This document shows positions 16,901-26,215 of a DNA stretch of 64,000 nt, in pieces. Both the position numbers and the translations under genes were made by a program. The notes under the pieces are model-generated. The model had not been told where the DNA came from. It made no database searches and saw nothing but the letters and a program-made list of their open reading frames with translations. The number at the start of each line of letters is the position of its first letter. Position 1 is the first letter of the stretch. Source of the DNA: Bacteroidales bacterium (GTDB lineage Bacteria; Bacteroidota; Bacteroidia; Bacteroidales; P3); contig JAKVOZ010000008.1 in assembly GCA_022482545.1 (NCBI GenBank), positions 1-64,000 of the forward strand, read 5' to 3'.

Positions 16901-18537
16901 CTTGTACCCCAACCCCAAATATCACTTGTTCCTGGGAACATGAAATCAGCATCATAATCTTTCAAAAATCCTGTACCTCCATTATATCCATTTCCACCAT
17001 ATTTCATGTGTACTCCATTTTTCCATAAACCTCTTAAATAATTGTAGTAATCTGAAGCCTTTGATGGTTCACCATTATCATATGTACTATTATTATAGTA
17101 TACAAACCTACGCATACCAAAACGTTCATCATCTATAATACCGTTTCCAAAGTTAACTCCATTGATAGCACATGCATCTATTGAATCTTTTGATTTTGGA
17201 TACCAAGCTAATTTATATTTCTCAGCGTTATCTGTTAATAATATTGGATTTATCTTACCATTAGCATCTCTATATTGATTTAATGCAGCTGCACCATAAT
17301 TATCTATGAATGCATTTGTATCTATCTTAGGATTATCTCTACCATCTGGATCCATATAAGGGCCTTGGAAGAAATCTATACCTATTGCTGGTGGATTTCC
17401 TGAATATGCTCCTGTTCCTGGTCCATCTGTTGCTTTTCCATTATAACAATAACCTAAACCTCTTTCAACATCACAACCAACGAAATCATCTTGTGCATAC
17501 CCTAAATCTGGATCTACCCATTGACTAAAATATGTATTTGTTAAAGTAAATGTAGAACGATTTATAATTTCATAAGAATAAAATGTCATATTATTTATTT
17601 CATCATTCATTGTAAATGCAAAAGCTTGAGCTCTAATCTCTAAACCTATTGGGTTCTCAGAGCCAGATTCTGTGTGAGAATTACCTTTATCATTAAATAT
17701 CCACCATAAAGTTTCATCTCCTTTTAATACTTGGTCTACTAACAAACCACCATAAGCTTTAATTGTTCCACCTGTTCCATAATTTGGACTTGTTGTATCA
17801 GATTCCATTGTAGGTGTTGGAGTATATGAACTACCAGCTGGAAGATTATTCTTTATTGTTTGAGGACATAATTTACCATCAAAATCATAATAAGGATAAT
17901 CACCATCAGCATAATTATATTTACCATCTTTATTTTGATCATAGAATGGAGCTAAAAATCTTGATTGATTTTTAGATGTGTTTCCATTACCTGGCCAATT
18001 CTTAATAGCATCTGTTAGTGTGGCTGGATCATAAGTTCCTGGTATTGGCTTACCCTCTGCATCTGTTTGAAATGAACTAATGAAGTTCTTAACCTCTGCT
18101 TTTGTGATTCTGTAAAGTTTATCCCACTCATCACAAACTGATTTATTAATAGATGCTTTTCCATCTACTGTTAATGGCCCTGGCCAAAAATCTTCTCCCT
18201 CACTTCCAAATCTAAGTGCAGCAACACGTAATTGTAAGTTTTCATCTTGTCCACCTATCCAAAGTGCGGCACAAAACATAGCTGTACTATTACCGTTTTT
18301 AGGAACAAAATATCGTGCCGTAGAACCATCGTACCACATATTACCTCCTTGGTTAATACGGGCACGTACATTGTTTATGCTCAATTCAGCAGAACCTTGT
18401 GCTCTACGACATCTTTCCAAATCTGCTTTGGCTCTAGGTCTAGTTGCCATCTTGCCTTTGTATGCTTCACCATTGGCCATACATACAAAACATAAACAAA
18501 CGATTAATAATGATAATTTGCAAACTATATGTTTCAT
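13948..18537 (-). CDS. Very large secreted protein with FlgD/T9SS-like C-terminal domain
   Basis: A 1529-residue exported protein with a signal peptide (1 to about 24, ending MANGEA). The N-terminal third contains the repeated-family phrase SINNVRARINQGGNMWYDG and AALWIGGQ, seen in a conserved Bacteroidota protein of unknown function. The last ~100 residues (VVPNPYFAANL ... ERGLQISGGVYLIHIKADG) resemble FlgD Ig-like/T9SS sorting domains. It is Asn, Gly and Tyr rich and lacks recognised catalytic motifs. It sits between a TonB receptor and a PorV/PorQ-like protein with gaps of 35 and 44 bp. It is probably displayed on the cell surface; its function is not known to me. Confidence 0.75.
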   Translation of the reverse strand: MKHIVCKLSLLIVCLCFVCMANGEAYKGKMATRPRAKADLERCRRAQGSAELSINNVRARINQGGNMWYDGSTARYFVPKNGNSTAMFCAALWIGGQDENLQLRVAALRFGSEGEDFWPGPLTVDGKASINKSVCDEWDKLYRITKAEVKNFISSFQTDAEGKPIPGTYDPATLTDAIKNWPGNGNTSKNQSRFLAPFYDQNKDGKYNYADGDYPYYDFDGKLCPQTIKNNLPAGSSYTPTPTMESDTTSPNYGTGGTIKAYGGLLVDQVLKGDETLWWIFNDKGNSHTESGSENPIGLEIRAQAFAFTMNDEINNMTFYSYEIINRSTFTLTNTYFSQWVDPDLGYAQDDFVGCDVERGLGYCYNGKATDGPGTGAYSGNPPAIGIDFFQGPYMDPDGRDNPKIDTNAFIDNYGAAALNQYRDANGKINPILLTDNAEKYKLAWYPKSKDSIDACAINGVNFGNGIIDDERFGMRRFVYYNNSTYDNGEPSKASDYYNYLRGLWKNGVHMKYGGNGYNGGTGFLKDYDADFMFPGTSDIWGWGTRNGGHEDIGKGNEWSENTASNSAGDRRFMQSAGPFTLKPGAINYITVGIPFAQATTGGPTASVELLRKVDDKCQALFDECFNPLPTPSAPNLTVQELDRQIILYLDNVTGNNINESFKALDPSIAKDSVNGHLPDRYYKFEGYQIFQLKDANVSVAEIYDNSKARLVAQCDIENYDADQNNQAIATLTNYTTNSTGQLSSQVMVEGANKGIQHTFKVTEDKFATTADTRIVNNKKYYYIAIAYAYNNFKPFSPTDATKVDGQKEPYLASDKAGDGSSIEPVVAIPHKVESEHNGTLVQSYYGESPEIMRIEGNGNGGMILNFKSSTMEALMGQTNQYPTDENGNQLNTLDGQYTKNLIEKPEYQTNYGPLNIKVVDPLSIKPGSYRIKLEPKEGFENVFDSCYWVITNIDTTKPVYSGTTQKEIRSKRPIGDINEQIIFDLGISISLSNPANVANSIDYNKTEAAGGDLISGSLLSSSLTYKNSASTWLFGYPDADGSATTNWIRSGSSMPSGENDASTDTLSDYYYKGTSSAGASVNIPIDPKGEYEGCLNGTWAPYRFASISAQHPGFSSGYLRNSSEPYDKGLFNTLKIPSLIYNNLNNLASVDIVFTSDTTKWTRCPVIEMGTHSAITEGGAKKFTLRKHASVYCNGQSMTNGDMGMGWFPGYAVNLETGERLNMMFGENSELGEFNGRDMMWNPASYGTDYGQETFGGMHYVYVLGTSSFKINNVNAETQTIKPTRYDKGVWAKGLLETLSSATGVSAENLDQLAAGHALYASVMWVGMPAPITNLFEQGVNVAIAKKNPMLIPTDAIVKLRVRKPYQLYWSGAAAANNPVSPTTPENSNYPMYQFTIENNLATVIGDKEVAKTALDNITVVPNPYFAANLYETDQIQNMVKITNLPPDCYITIYAVDGTVVRKLRGPSATLVSGGGTPLTSIDWDLKNERGLQISGGVYLIHIKADGVGEKLIKWFGALRPVDLNSFQ

Positions 18538-18572
18538 AATTTTTATAATATTTCTTTCTTTATTAAATTTTA

Positions 18573-21500
18573 TTAGAATTGATAAGATACTCCTATGTAT
18601 ACCATTCTTGGTGTTGAATAATTATAGTAACCATCATTCAAATACATTGAATAGTAATTTCTATAAGCAGCTTCATTCAATTGTACTGATATTTCAGTTT
18701 GTGTTTCTGGGTCAGAAAGATAGCCATTATCATCTGGATCTCCTGTTACACCAAATACGCCTGTTATATTTTTTACATTAAGTACATTTGTTATTGTACA
18801 AAATACATCTAACATTGTAGTTTTCTTTCCTACTGGAATAACAAAAGCTTTATCTGCTGTAAGGTCTAAACGATAATTCCATGGTAAACGAGAACCTCTA
18901 TAACTACCAACAATTGTATATTGTTTATTACTATAATATTTTGTATAAGGAGCTCCTGATTGCATAACTCCAGTTAAATTAATACCAAAGTTTTGTAGCC
19001 ATTTAATGTTTTGTATTCTTGTATTACCATCTTTATCTTTTACTTTACGTTTTGTTGTTGGTCCATTATATTTATCCCCACCTTCATAACGAAAATCAAG
19101 TCCTAATTTAAAAGCATGTCTTCTATCATCACTAATAGGGAACATCATCTTTACATTTGGATAACCTGCTTTAATTAAAGATTGTAATGTTGTTGAAGGC
19201 AAACCTGTTGTTCCTTCTGCGTATTGCAACGTATAGTTAGCATTAAGCTTGATGTTTTTGAAACGACGTAAATCATAAGAAATTGTCAAACCCTTTGTTG
19301 TTCTAAAATCTTGGTTATCGTATGAATAATATGTACTTGTTGGGTCTGCTCCAACATATTGAACCAAAGCAATAAGATCTCTTGTTTGTTTATAATATGC
19401 TGAAAGAGATAAAACTGAACTAGCTGACAATACTTGTTGGAAACCTAATTCATAGTTTGTAATCTTTTCTGGTTTTAAATTAGGATTAGTTAATGTGGCA
19501 CCACTCATTTTCTCCATAAATAAATAACTTGCATAATTTGCTTGCCAATATCCTTCACCTGGACGACGAGCAATGATATCATATGATGCTTTAAATTCAG
19601 ATTTATCAGATACTGGGAAAGAAAATGCTATACGTGGCATTGCTACTACTTGTGGTTCATAATCTTTAAATGCATCTGTTGAAATCTCTGTAGGATAACC
19701 TGTATCTAATAATTTACCTTTTCTATATGGTAATGGTTGTCCTGAAGCTCCTGATACATCTGATGGGTCTGAAACAATTGCTCCATCTGCATTATACCAT
19801 GTTGTTCCTGAACCTTTTCCTGAACGGTATCCTGTAATTTGTACATTATTAAATGATGTCGTACTTGATAAAGAATTTACATATACTGTTGCATCATCTG
19901 ACACACTACTTGGAATAGTGTATGTTAATGTTGCATCACTCTTTTGTGCTTTTCTTAATTCACCTGCTGTATATGAACTATATAATAAATATGGATCTTT
20001 TAAGCCCATTTGGTTTCCATCAAATCTATCAACACGAACACCAACATTAAATATCAAATCTCTAAATAAGAATTGATCTTGAATATATCCTGCCATATAA
20101 ATAGGTTCCCATGCTCCAAGATTTCTTTGTCCGTTTTTACCAGAGAAATAATCTTGCAATGCTTGTTTACCTGTTACTTTCTTTCCTGTATGATCATATC
20201 CATAATATGAAACCAATGCGTTTCCTGAATTATACAACTCATCTGCAGAAAACATATCCAAAGAGAATGTTGATGGATCATAACTATCAATATCAATATA
20301 TTCTGTTCCATTTTCTGCCAATCCTAATGCTTGACGTAGATGTTTATCAAAATATGTTTGACTTGTTCCATCATAATTACGATCATAAGAAATATAAGGA
20401 TAATATCCATCTCTATCAATATGAGGATTATCTAAATCTCTATATAATATTTGTTGATTAGCTTCTTGTCTCATAATTGTCCATAAAGAAGAAGCTGCTA
20501 ATTGATATGCTCTGTATATATCTTGTTCATATTGGAAACCTAATTCTAAAGAATGTTTTCCTATATCAGCTGAAACCTTAACAGAAGCATTAATATATTC
20601 ATTTTCTGCTTTTGAATATGATGTTGATGGAACTCCAACATTTGTATATAATCCATATACACTACTTGGTAAACTTCCATTAATAAGACCTTTATTATCT
20701 TGAATATATTGAAGTCTTGATAAATCCAAACCTAAATGTGAAAAATTATCACTATATAATTGAGAAGTATATGCTGATAAACCAGGATTATCTGTTGAAG
20801 GAGTATAATCTACTCTATATTCATTCCAACTACCTGATTGTACATAAGCATATCCATCTTCTAAACCATCTCCATCTAAATCATATCTTTGTAATTGATA
20901 CTCTGGTCTAAAATAACGACGGAACGTTCCAACATGTCCATATTTAAAATAATCATCTTTATGATTTTTATTATATGTCTCACTATAATCTTTTTGATAA
21001 GAACCAATGATATCAAATAAAATATTCTTTATTTTTGAAGAAGCATTGTTATCTGTTGATAATCTTTGAGTAAGATTTGCCATTACATAAATTTCACTAC
21101 TCTTAGATTCTGAATTGTTATCATTATTTAATAATATTGTAGAAAGAGCGCCATTCTTTCCCATACTATTTACATATTGTCCATTAAGTTTTAATGAAGT
21201 GTTTTTTGAGATACGTATATCCAAACCACCTTCTATAACAAATGTATTTGACCAAAGGTTTGATTTACGTCCTACTTGTTCAAAATCAGAAGAATTTAAA
21301 TATGATGCTGCATATTGAATTGCTCCATCTCTATATACTAATGGATTTTGTTGAATTTGTGTTAGAACATTATCTTTTACCATATGATAATATCTATCAC
21401 TTGGTCTAAAATAAGGATCTTGTACGTAAGTATTAGAACCGTCTAAACGGAATCCAATAATTGTATTTTGTGCACCTGTTGCCTTATCTGTTTTTGTGTA

Positions 21501-22274
21501 AATAGGTCCCGTTAAAAAGAACTCTCCTCTATGATACCCTCTTGTATCAAAAGGTTCAGAAGTTCTATACTGGATTGATCCTAAAAATGTATTTTGTGGC
21601 GGTTTCAATGTTATATTTGCGGCACCTCCAATTGTTTCTCCATAACGTGCTGGTGTTCCTCCTAATATAATTTGAACCTCAGAAATGGCAGACTTTGGAA
21701 TAGAAACAGAGCCTTGTTTTTTAACTCCATTTACATAATTCTGCATATCTGATTCACCTCTTGCACTTCCAGCAGAACCATTATTATCTGCCACACCTCC
21801 AACAGTTGCAATAATTGCATCTACAGAATTAGCTGACATCTTATCTATATCGTCAGACGTAATTCTCTTTCCTTGTTCAGCTGATCCTTTTTCTATCAAA
21901 GGAACTTTATATCCCTGAACTTCTACTGTTTGAAGGACTTCTGATGTTGGAGTCATTGTTATATCTCCACCGGTAGAAAATCCAGTGGCAACAACTCTTA
22001 CACCTTCCTTAATAACTGATTTGTAGCCAACATAAGATGCTTTAATATCATACGTACCTGGATTTAACGGCTTAATTTGATAAGTACCATCCATATTCGT
22101 AGTAGCACCACCTTTTTGTTGCCCATTCTGTACAACGATAACGTTAACAAATGGCAATGGCTCTTTCGTTTTTGAATCAGTAATTGTACCCGTCAGTACT
22201 CCCTGCGAATACATTACTACGTTTGCTGCTAATAACAGCCCGAGCGTAAATAATATTTTTTTAAGCATACTCAT
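18573..22274 (-). CDS. Large TonB-dependent receptor with carboxypeptidase-like regulatory domain
   Basis: A 1233-residue outer membrane receptor. It has a signal peptide (about 1-24), a regulatory domain at about 26-110 (GVLTGTITDSKTKEPLPFVNV), a plug (NYVNGVKKQGSVSIPKSAIS) and a long barrel ending YIGVSYQF. Large extracellular loops account for its size. It is not accompanied by SusD; the downstream genes are a huge secreted protein and a PorV/PorQ-like protein. In this arrangement it may act in export or assembly of a surface structure rather than nutrient uptake (inference). The gene starts 32 bp after the small 120-residue gene. Confidence 0.85.
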   Translation of the reverse strand: MSMLKKILFTLGLLLAANVVMYSQGVLTGTITDSKTKEPLPFVNVIVVQNGQQKGGATTNMDGTYQIKPLNPGTYDIKASYVGYKSVIKEGVRVVATGFSTGGDITMTPTSEVLQTVEVQGYKVPLIEKGSAEQGKRITSDDIDKMSANSVDAIIATVGGVADNNGSAGSARGESDMQNYVNGVKKQGSVSIPKSAISEVQIILGGTPARYGETIGGAANITLKPPQNTFLGSIQYRTSEPFDTRGYHRGEFFLTGPIYTKTDKATGAQNTIIGFRLDGSNTYVQDPYFRPSDRYYHMVKDNVLTQIQQNPLVYRDGAIQYAASYLNSSDFEQVGRKSNLWSNTFVIEGGLDIRISKNTSLKLNGQYVNSMGKNGALSTILLNNDNNSESKSSEIYVMANLTQRLSTDNNASSKIKNILFDIIGSYQKDYSETYNKNHKDDYFKYGHVGTFRRYFRPEYQLQRYDLDGDGLEDGYAYVQSGSWNEYRVDYTPSTDNPGLSAYTSQLYSDNFSHLGLDLSRLQYIQDNKGLINGSLPSSVYGLYTNVGVPSTSYSKAENEYINASVKVSADIGKHSLELGFQYEQDIYRAYQLAASSLWTIMRQEANQQILYRDLDNPHIDRDGYYPYISYDRNYDGTSQTYFDKHLRQALGLAENGTEYIDIDSYDPSTFSLDMFSADELYNSGNALVSYYGYDHTGKKVTGKQALQDYFSGKNGQRNLGAWEPIYMAGYIQDQFLFRDLIFNVGVRVDRFDGNQMGLKDPYLLYSSYTAGELRKAQKSDATLTYTIPSSVSDDATVYVNSLSSTTSFNNVQITGYRSGKGSGTTWYNADGAIVSDPSDVSGASGQPLPYRKGKLLDTGYPTEISTDAFKDYEPQVVAMPRIAFSFPVSDKSEFKASYDIIARRPGEGYWQANYASYLFMEKMSGATLTNPNLKPEKITNYELGFQQVLSASSVLSLSAYYKQTRDLIALVQYVGADPTSTYYSYDNQDFRTTKGLTISYDLRRFKNIKLNANYTLQYAEGTTGLPSTTLQSLIKAGYPNVKMMFPISDDRRHAFKLGLDFRYEGGDKYNGPTTKRKVKDKDGNTRIQNIKWLQNFGINLTGVMQSGAPYTKYYSNKQYTIVGSYRGSRLPWNYRLDLTADKAFVIPVGKKTTMLDVFCTITNVLNVKNITGVFGVTGDPDDNGYLSDPETQTEISVQLNEAAYRNYYSMYLNDGYYNYSTPRMVYIGVSYQF

Positions 22275-22306
22275 TATAGTGTATTATTTTTGTTTCTTAA
22301 AATTTT

Positions 22307-22669
22307 TTACTTATATGGTCTTTCTATTATAGAAGAATAAATTATAGCTTTTTTTAAATCAAATTTTTTTTCTTCTTCTTTTATTTCTTTATTCTTCGTA
22401 TTTTTTATTTTTTCCTTCGTTTTATCTTCAAAAGTTATCGTTTTTTTTTCTACAACTTTATCCTCTTTTATTTTACTAATATTCTTTTGTTTATAATCAT
22501 TACTTCTATCTTCATTTACCTTATTTAAAACTTCTGTCCATTCTTCAAAAATAGATTGTCCCTTATTTTGTTTCTTTTTATCATCGTTTTGTTTGCTTTG
22601 CTTCTTGTCCTTAAACATTGGCAATATTATTGTCACAAACAAAATAATTACAAATACTAATGTTTTCAT
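22307..22669 (-). CDS. Small membrane-anchored Lys/Glu-rich protein
   Basis: A 120-residue protein with an N-terminal membrane helix (LVFVIILFVTIILPMF), a long Lys/Glu/Asn-rich middle and a conserved-looking end, FDLKKAIIYSSIIERPYK. Related short proteins ending in DLRKAVIYSEIL-like motifs occur in other Bacteroidales, without known function. It begins the operon leading to the TonB receptor (32-bp gap). A TAAATTTG promoter box lies 14-21 bp before its start, giving a very short leader. Confidence 0.65.
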   Translation of the reverse strand: MKTLVFVIILFVTIILPMFKDKKQSKQNDDKKKQNKGQSIFEEWTEVLNKVNEDRSNDYKQKNISKIKEDKVVEKKTITFEDKTKEKIKNTKNKEIKEEEKKFDLKKAIIYSSIIERPYK

Positions 22670-22682
22670 TTTAAAATTTTGG

Positions 22683-22690
22683 CAAATTTA
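22683..22690 (-). promoter_or_regulatory. -7 box of the TonB/secreted protein/PorV-like operon
   Basis: The minus strand reads TAAATTTG, matching TAnnTTTG, just upstream of the first gene of the four-gene operon. No clear -33 element is visible. Confidence 0.5.
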
Positions 22691-22721
22691 AATATTTTTT
22701 TTCAATGCTCCATTATTATTT

Positions 22722-22768
22722 AGAAGAAAAATTTTGACAAGATTGTTTTTTGTCAAAATTTTTCTTCT
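22722..22768 (-). terminator. Terminator after secDF
   Basis: A perfect 19-bp inverted repeat (22722-22740 with 22750-22768) lies 10 bp beyond the secDF stop. Its second arm on the minus strand contains TTTTTCTTCT, which can serve as the uridine tract. Confidence 0.75.
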
Positions 22769-22777
22769 ATTCTGTCT

Positions 22778-25700
22778 TTATTTTGCTATCGACTTTCTCA
22801 ATTCTTCTTTCTTTTTTGTTCTCATTATCAAGAAATAAGCTGTTGGACAAGCTACACATAATGAAGAAAAACATCCACTTGTTATACCTATCAATAATGA
22901 GAAAGAAAATCCTCTTAAACCATCTCCACCAAACATAAATATAATCAATAATGTTAGTAAAGTAGTTCCTAAAGTATTAAATGTTCTACTTAAAGTTTGA
23001 TTCATTGCATTATTCATTAATTTACCATAATTTTCTTTCGGATACAACCTTACATTTTCCCTAATACGGTCAAACACAATAACTGTATCATTTATTGAAT
23101 ATCCAATAACTGTTAATACTGCGGCTACAAATTGTTGATCTACTTCCAAATTAAATGGTAATATCTTATTAAATAATGAGAAGGCTCCTATTGTTATTAA
23201 AGCATCAAATGTAAGTGATGCTAAACCTGCTAAACCATATTGCCATTTTTTAAATCTTATAGCAACATAAATAAAGATTAATATCAAAGAAATAATAACA
23301 GCTATGATTGCTGAACGTTGAATATCTTCAGCCATTGTTGGTCCAACTATTTCAGAACTAATTATTCCAAGAGGACTCTTTAATGTAGATTCAAATTGAG
23401 ATAATGATATATTTGATTTATAAAAACCTTTTGTACCATTATACAATTTAGCTATAACCTCTTGCTTTACTTTATTATTATCTTCTTTTATTTTATATTT
23501 AGTAGTAATCTTAACTTGATAATTTGGTCCAAATGTTTTAACTTCTGGAGCTGATCCAAATTCCTTTTGCAATGAATTTCTAACTGCTTCTGAGTGTACA
23601 TCTTGATCAAAACGAACAACATAAGTACGCCCACCAGAGAAATCAACACCATAATCAAGTCCTTTAAATGTTAATGATCCTAATACTATAACTATCAATA
23701 TACTTGTTAATGCAAATTGTGCTTTATGACCTCCAACCCAATTTATTTTTGGATTTTCAAGAAAATGTTGTGTTATTTTAGTATAGAAAGTAATATTTCT
23801 ATGTTCTCCTTTTCTATTTAATAAAGATTCAAATACTAATCTTGATATAAAAATACCACAGAATAACGATGTTAATATACCTATACATAATGTGATAGCA
23901 AATCCTTGTACTGGGCCACTACCAAAATATGCCAATACTATACCTGTAATTAATGTAGTTACATTTCCATCTATAATTGCAGAATATGCCTCTTTATATC
24001 CATCTGATATTGCTGTGCTAATATTCTTACCTGCTAACAATTCCTCTTTTATACGTTCATTTATAATGACGTTAGCATCAACTGCCATACCCATTGTTAA
24101 TACTATACCTGCAATACCAGGCAAAGTTAAAACAGCCCCTATTGAGGCGAGTACGCCAAATAAGAAAAATAAATTTGAAAGCAATGCAACACAAGCCGCT
24201 ATTCCTGCCATATTATAGAAGAATATAATATAAACCATAATAAGTATAAATGCAACAAAGAATGAAGCCATTCCTGCATTAATAGATTCAGTACCTAATG
24301 ATGGTCCAACAACTGATTCTTGAACAATTTTAGCTGGTGCTGTTAATTTACCAGATTTTAATATATTTGCTAAATCTTTTGTTTCTTCAACTGTAAATGC
24401 TCCTGATATTTCTGAACGTCCTCCTGTTATTTCATCATTAACTCTTGGGGCAGAATAAACAACACTATCCAAAACAATTGCTATACATTTTCCAACATTA
24501 GCGCCTGTTAATTTAGCCCACTTGTGAGAAGCTTCATCTTTCATTACCATTGATACAACAGGATGACCTTGTTGATTAAAATCATCTTTTGCATCAGAAA
24601 TAATATCTCCATCAAGTAATGGCGTTTTTGCTTTATTAGTGAATTGTATTACATATAATTCGTATTCATTTGTTTTTGATATTGGTTTTGCTGACCATAA
24701 GAACATAACATCTTGTGGAAGAATTCTTGAAGCTTGTTTTAATAGTTTATTAATTTCAATCCTATTTCCTCCTACAGCAGTTCCTATTACTGCTGGTTGC
24801 AAATCACCTTGATTTAAATGTGAGAACAATGATAATAATGGATGATTTTGTTTATTATTAACATTTTGTGCTTTATTATTATTTTGTGCAACATTTTTAT
24901 TCTCAGTTGCAGTTGTTGTTAGTGTTTCTCCATTTGCACTTTCATTAATAGTATCAGATCCTGAATGTGCTGTCGCCAACCATGTATCTGCTGCTTTTAA
25001 TCCTGATGCAACTTTTGAAGCATCTCCAACTAACCAAAATTGAAGTTGGGCACTTCCCTCTAAAAGAGTTGTTACTCTCTGAGGGTCTTTTATTCCAGGA
25101 AGTTCTATTAAAATTCTCTCTGTGGCTTGAAGTTTTTGAATTGTTGGTTGTGCAACGCCAAACTTATCAATACGTTTTGATAAAACTTGGAATGTTCTTT
25201 CATAAGCATCTGTACATTCCAATCTTATCGCATCTATTATTTGTGCGTTTGATGAAGTTGCTGTAATACCTTTTTCTTTTAACTTAACTCTAAAAAAAGT
25301 AGAAAGTTCTACTCTCTGACTTTCATTCGCTTGTTTTACAACTTGTTCAAAAGCATCAATATATTTACCACCATTTTGTTTGTGTAAATTATTTGCTTGA
25401 TTAAGCAATTTTGTAAGAACAGGGTCATTAGGATTTGTCGCCAAATTCTTAATAACATCAGCAGTAGAAACCTCCATCATAACGTTCATACCACCTTTTA
25501 AATCAAGTCCTAAGTTAATTTCTCTCGCCTTACATTCCTTATACGAGAATTGTCTCATGAAAAGAAAATTATATACTGGTTTCTCTGATATAGAATCCAA
25601 ATAATAATTTTCTCTTTCACTTGAAAGTGAATCAAAAATTTCTTGTTCACGTAAATCATTACCCTTTGCCAAAGTTCTTGCTAAACTCTTCGTGTATCCA

Positions 25701-25822
25701 TTTGTTGCAAATTCCTTTGCATTACTCTCAACTTTCTTAGTATAATACGTAAAAGATAATTGATAGATACAAATCAATGCGAATATAATCGCAATAACTT
25801 TTATGGCACCTTTATTCTGCAT
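22778..25822 (-). CDS. secDF: Protein translocase subunits SecD-SecF, fused
   Basis: A 1014-residue fusion of SecD and SecF, which use the proton gradient to pull exported proteins through SecYEG. The SecD half has an N-terminal membrane span, the motif GLDLKGG at residues 105-111, an unusually Asn/Gln/Thr-rich insertion in the periplasmic domain (roughly residues 285-330) and the membrane segment AGIAGIVLTMGMAVDANVII. The SecF half contains GLDYGVDFSGGRTYVVRF and IGYSINDTVIVFDRIRENVR. Fusion is the norm in Bacteroidota. It is monocistronic, with its own promoter and terminator. Confidence 0.96.
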   Translation of the reverse strand: MQNKGAIKVIAIIFALICIYQLSFTYYTKKVESNAKEFATNGYTKSLARTLAKGNDLREQEIFDSLSSERENYYLDSISEKPVYNFLFMRQFSYKECKAREINLGLDLKGGMNVMMEVSTADVIKNLATNPNDPVLTKLLNQANNLHKQNGGKYIDAFEQVVKQANESQRVELSTFFRVKLKEKGITATSSNAQIIDAIRLECTDAYERTFQVLSKRIDKFGVAQPTIQKLQATERILIELPGIKDPQRVTTLLEGSAQLQFWLVGDASKVASGLKAADTWLATAHSGSDTINESANGETLTTTATENKNVAQNNNKAQNVNNKQNHPLLSLFSHLNQGDLQPAVIGTAVGGNRIEINKLLKQASRILPQDVMFLWSAKPISKTNEYELYVIQFTNKAKTPLLDGDIISDAKDDFNQQGHPVVSMVMKDEASHKWAKLTGANVGKCIAIVLDSVVYSAPRVNDEITGGRSEISGAFTVEETKDLANILKSGKLTAPAKIVQESVVGPSLGTESINAGMASFFVAFILIMVYIIFFYNMAGIAACVALLSNLFFLFGVLASIGAVLTLPGIAGIVLTMGMAVDANVIINERIKEELLAGKNISTAISDGYKEAYSAIIDGNVTTLITGIVLAYFGSGPVQGFAITLCIGILTSLFCGIFISRLVFESLLNRKGEHRNITFYTKITQHFLENPKINWVGGHKAQFALTSILIVIVLGSLTFKGLDYGVDFSGGRTYVVRFDQDVHSEAVRNSLQKEFGSAPEVKTFGPNYQVKITTKYKIKEDNNKVKQEVIAKLYNGTKGFYKSNISLSQFESTLKSPLGIISSEIVGPTMAEDIQRSAIIAVIISLILIFIYVAIRFKKWQYGLAGLASLTFDALITIGAFSLFNKILPFNLEVDQQFVAAVLTVIGYSINDTVIVFDRIRENVRLYPKENYGKLMNNAMNQTLSRTFNTLGTTLLTLLIIFMFGGDGLRGFSFSLLIGITSGCFSSLCVACPTAYFLIMRTKKKEELRKSIAK

Positions 25823-25866
25823 ATCTCTATGTTTTTTTTTAAATTCTTATAATTTTTTTAAAGTTG

Positions 25867-25874
25867 CAAAGTTA
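25867..25874 (-). promoter_or_regulatory. -7 box of secDF
   Basis: The minus strand reads TAACTTTG, matching TAnnTTTG, about 45 bp before the start codon. Confidence 0.6.
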
Positions 25875-26174
25875 AAAGTTTATTTATTAACAGCATAATT
25901 TATTATTATTTTTTTTCAAAAAAAATTAAGTATTCTTTTTATCTTTAATCTTAATTGTCTAAAAACAAGATGTTTAATATTTTTTGTTTATATGAAAATA
26001 TCTTTATTAATATAAGCATCATTAATTTAAAAAGATTATTCAATTTTAAAATATACCTTATTATATATAAATGATTTTCTTTTGTATTTATTATAATACA
26101 TAATGTTAAGGTATAAAATTTAATCAAAATATAAAAAAATATAAAAAAAATTATCCGTCTAATAAAGAAATAAT

Positions 26175-26182
26175 TATCTTTG
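26175..26182 (+). promoter_or_regulatory. -7 box of the MFS gene
   Basis: TATCTTTG matches TAnnTTTG 33 bp before the ATG. A -33 TTTG is not evident. Confidence 0.6.
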
Positions 26183-26215
26183 CACTCTGAAAATTTAATA
26201 AAAACTTAAAATAAA

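Larger units (their letters stand above)
25823..26215. other. AT-rich divergent intergenic region between secDF and an MFS gene
   Basis: This 393-bp gap carries the two divergent promoter boxes listed separately, at 25867-25874 and 26175-26182. The middle is very AT rich with long A and T runs. I see no RNA gene, no riboswitch and no member of the 21-bp repeat family in it. Confidence 0.6.

Noticed and set aside
18371-18781. A 136-codon plus-strand frame spanning two minus-strand gene ends
   Set aside because: It overlaps the start of the secreted protein and the end of the TonB receptor in antisense, has low-complexity content and no promoter.
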